Below are positions 15,292 through 15,477 of a stretch of 15,477 nucleotides of DNA, one piece after another; position 1 is the first letter of the stretch, and each line of letters begins with the position of its first letter. Origin of the DNA: Candidatus Cloacimonadota bacterium (GTDB taxonomy: Bacteria > Cloacimonadota > Cloacimonadia > Cloacimonadales > TCS61). The stretch is taken from NCBI GenBank assembly GCA_016931665.1, contig JAFGEH010000214.1, positions 1-15,477 on the forward strand. The letters are read 5' to 3'. The position numbers and the translations under genes were made by a program. The notes under the pieces are model-generated. The model was given only the letters and a program-made list of their open reading frames with translations. It made no database searches and was not told the DNA's origin.

Positions 15292-15477
15292 GGCCCGCCG
15301 CAAGGGTATAATCTTTCTGGGTATGCTGGCTGTTCTGCTTATTTATATATTATTTCTGGACAGTTCCAGTTTTTTGAGAAGATTCGAAATAAGTTATCGG
15401 CTTAGCAAACTGCAGGCTGATCTGGAATTTCTGAAAGGTGAAAATGCCCGTCTGCAATCGGAAAACCAGGATCTGGA
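15284..15477 (+). CDS. DivIC/FtsB-like septum formation protein (C-terminus off the window)
   Basis: Sixty-four codons are visible from ATG 15284 to the edge, and the frame is still open. The short basic N-terminus (N2-K-A-R-R-K7) is cytoplasmic, followed by one transmembrane helix (about 8-25). Residues 38-64 begin a coiled coil, with Leu and Lys/Glu/Gln in heptad-like spacing (L39, L42, L46, L49, then N54, L56). This is the layout of FtsB and DivIC, bitopic proteins of the divisome that pair with FtsL and FtsQ at the septum. The start overlaps the stop of the MBL gene (ATGAATAA). The family rests on topology, because the conserved part lies mostly beyond the edge. Other short coiled-coil membrane proteins remain possible. 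Confidence 0.72.
   Translation, partial: MNKARRKGIIFLGMLAVLLIYILFLDSSSFLRRFEISYRLSKLQADLEFLKGENARLQSENQDL

Noticed and set aside
1..15477. CRISPR array, tRNA, insertion sequence, phage or toxin-antitoxin genes
   Set aside because: No regular repeats, cloverleaf sequences, transposase or integrase motifs were found on reading both strands; by-eye reading may miss a diverged tRNA.

Overview
The window looks like chromosomal DNA of an uncultured, probably anaerobic Gram-negative-type bacterium. Genes are tightly packed and of moderate GC, separated by AT-rich spacers. The gene mix is secreted proteins with fibronectin-III-like domains, a four-gene membrane operon ending in a DUF6754-like protein, iron-sulfur flavoproteins, and a CoA-acylating aldehyde dehydrogenase beside a STAS protein. 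This would suit Candidatus Cloacimonadota or a relative, but that is inference from gene style and not a database match. No rRNA, tRNA, CRISPR array, insertion sequence or phage gene was seen.

Layout. (1) Positions 1-1233, minus strand: a secreted protein that runs off the left edge. Its motifs resemble an M14 zinc carboxypeptidase, and it has a run of ten G in its ribosome binding site. (2) Positions 1234-1584: an AT-rich divergent spacer. (3) Positions 1585-6777, plus strand: a four-gene operon. It encodes a 994-aa anchored protein with a large extracytoplasmic part and a C-terminal globular domain, a six-helix membrane protein, a 320-aa two-helix protein with a globular middle domain, and another six-helix membrane protein. 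A strong hairpin terminator follows. No known function fits this set, and it is the best candidate here for an undescribed system. (4) Positions 6911-7183: a small protein of unknown function, overlapping tail to tail with a SpoU/TrmH-type RNA methyltransferase (7156-7938, minus). (5) Positions 7939-8300: a second AT-rich divergent spacer. (6) Positions 8301-10078: an AdhE-type acylating aldehyde dehydrogenase followed closely by a STAS protein. (7) Positions 10246-14608: a redox operon. It encodes a 693-aa alpha subunit with cysteine sets for four Fe-S clusters, an overlapping DAO-family FAD beta subunit, and a DUF362/ferredoxin protein. (8) Positions 14656-15477: an MBL-fold hydrolase and the start of a DivIC/FtsB-like division protein.

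How the parts may work together. The alpha and beta subunits together look like a multi-component amino acid or N-methyl amino acid dehydrogenase of the HcnABC, dye-linked proline dehydrogenase or sarcosine oxidase type. Electrons would pass from the beta FAD into the iron-sulfur chain of alpha. The DUF362 ferredoxin-like protein may belong to the same electron-transfer setting. The aldehyde dehydrogenase would connect aldehydes with acyl-CoA and NADH. All of this fits fermentative amino acid metabolism. The membrane operon at 1585-6777 is a separate unit, with its own terminator and no visible metabolic link.
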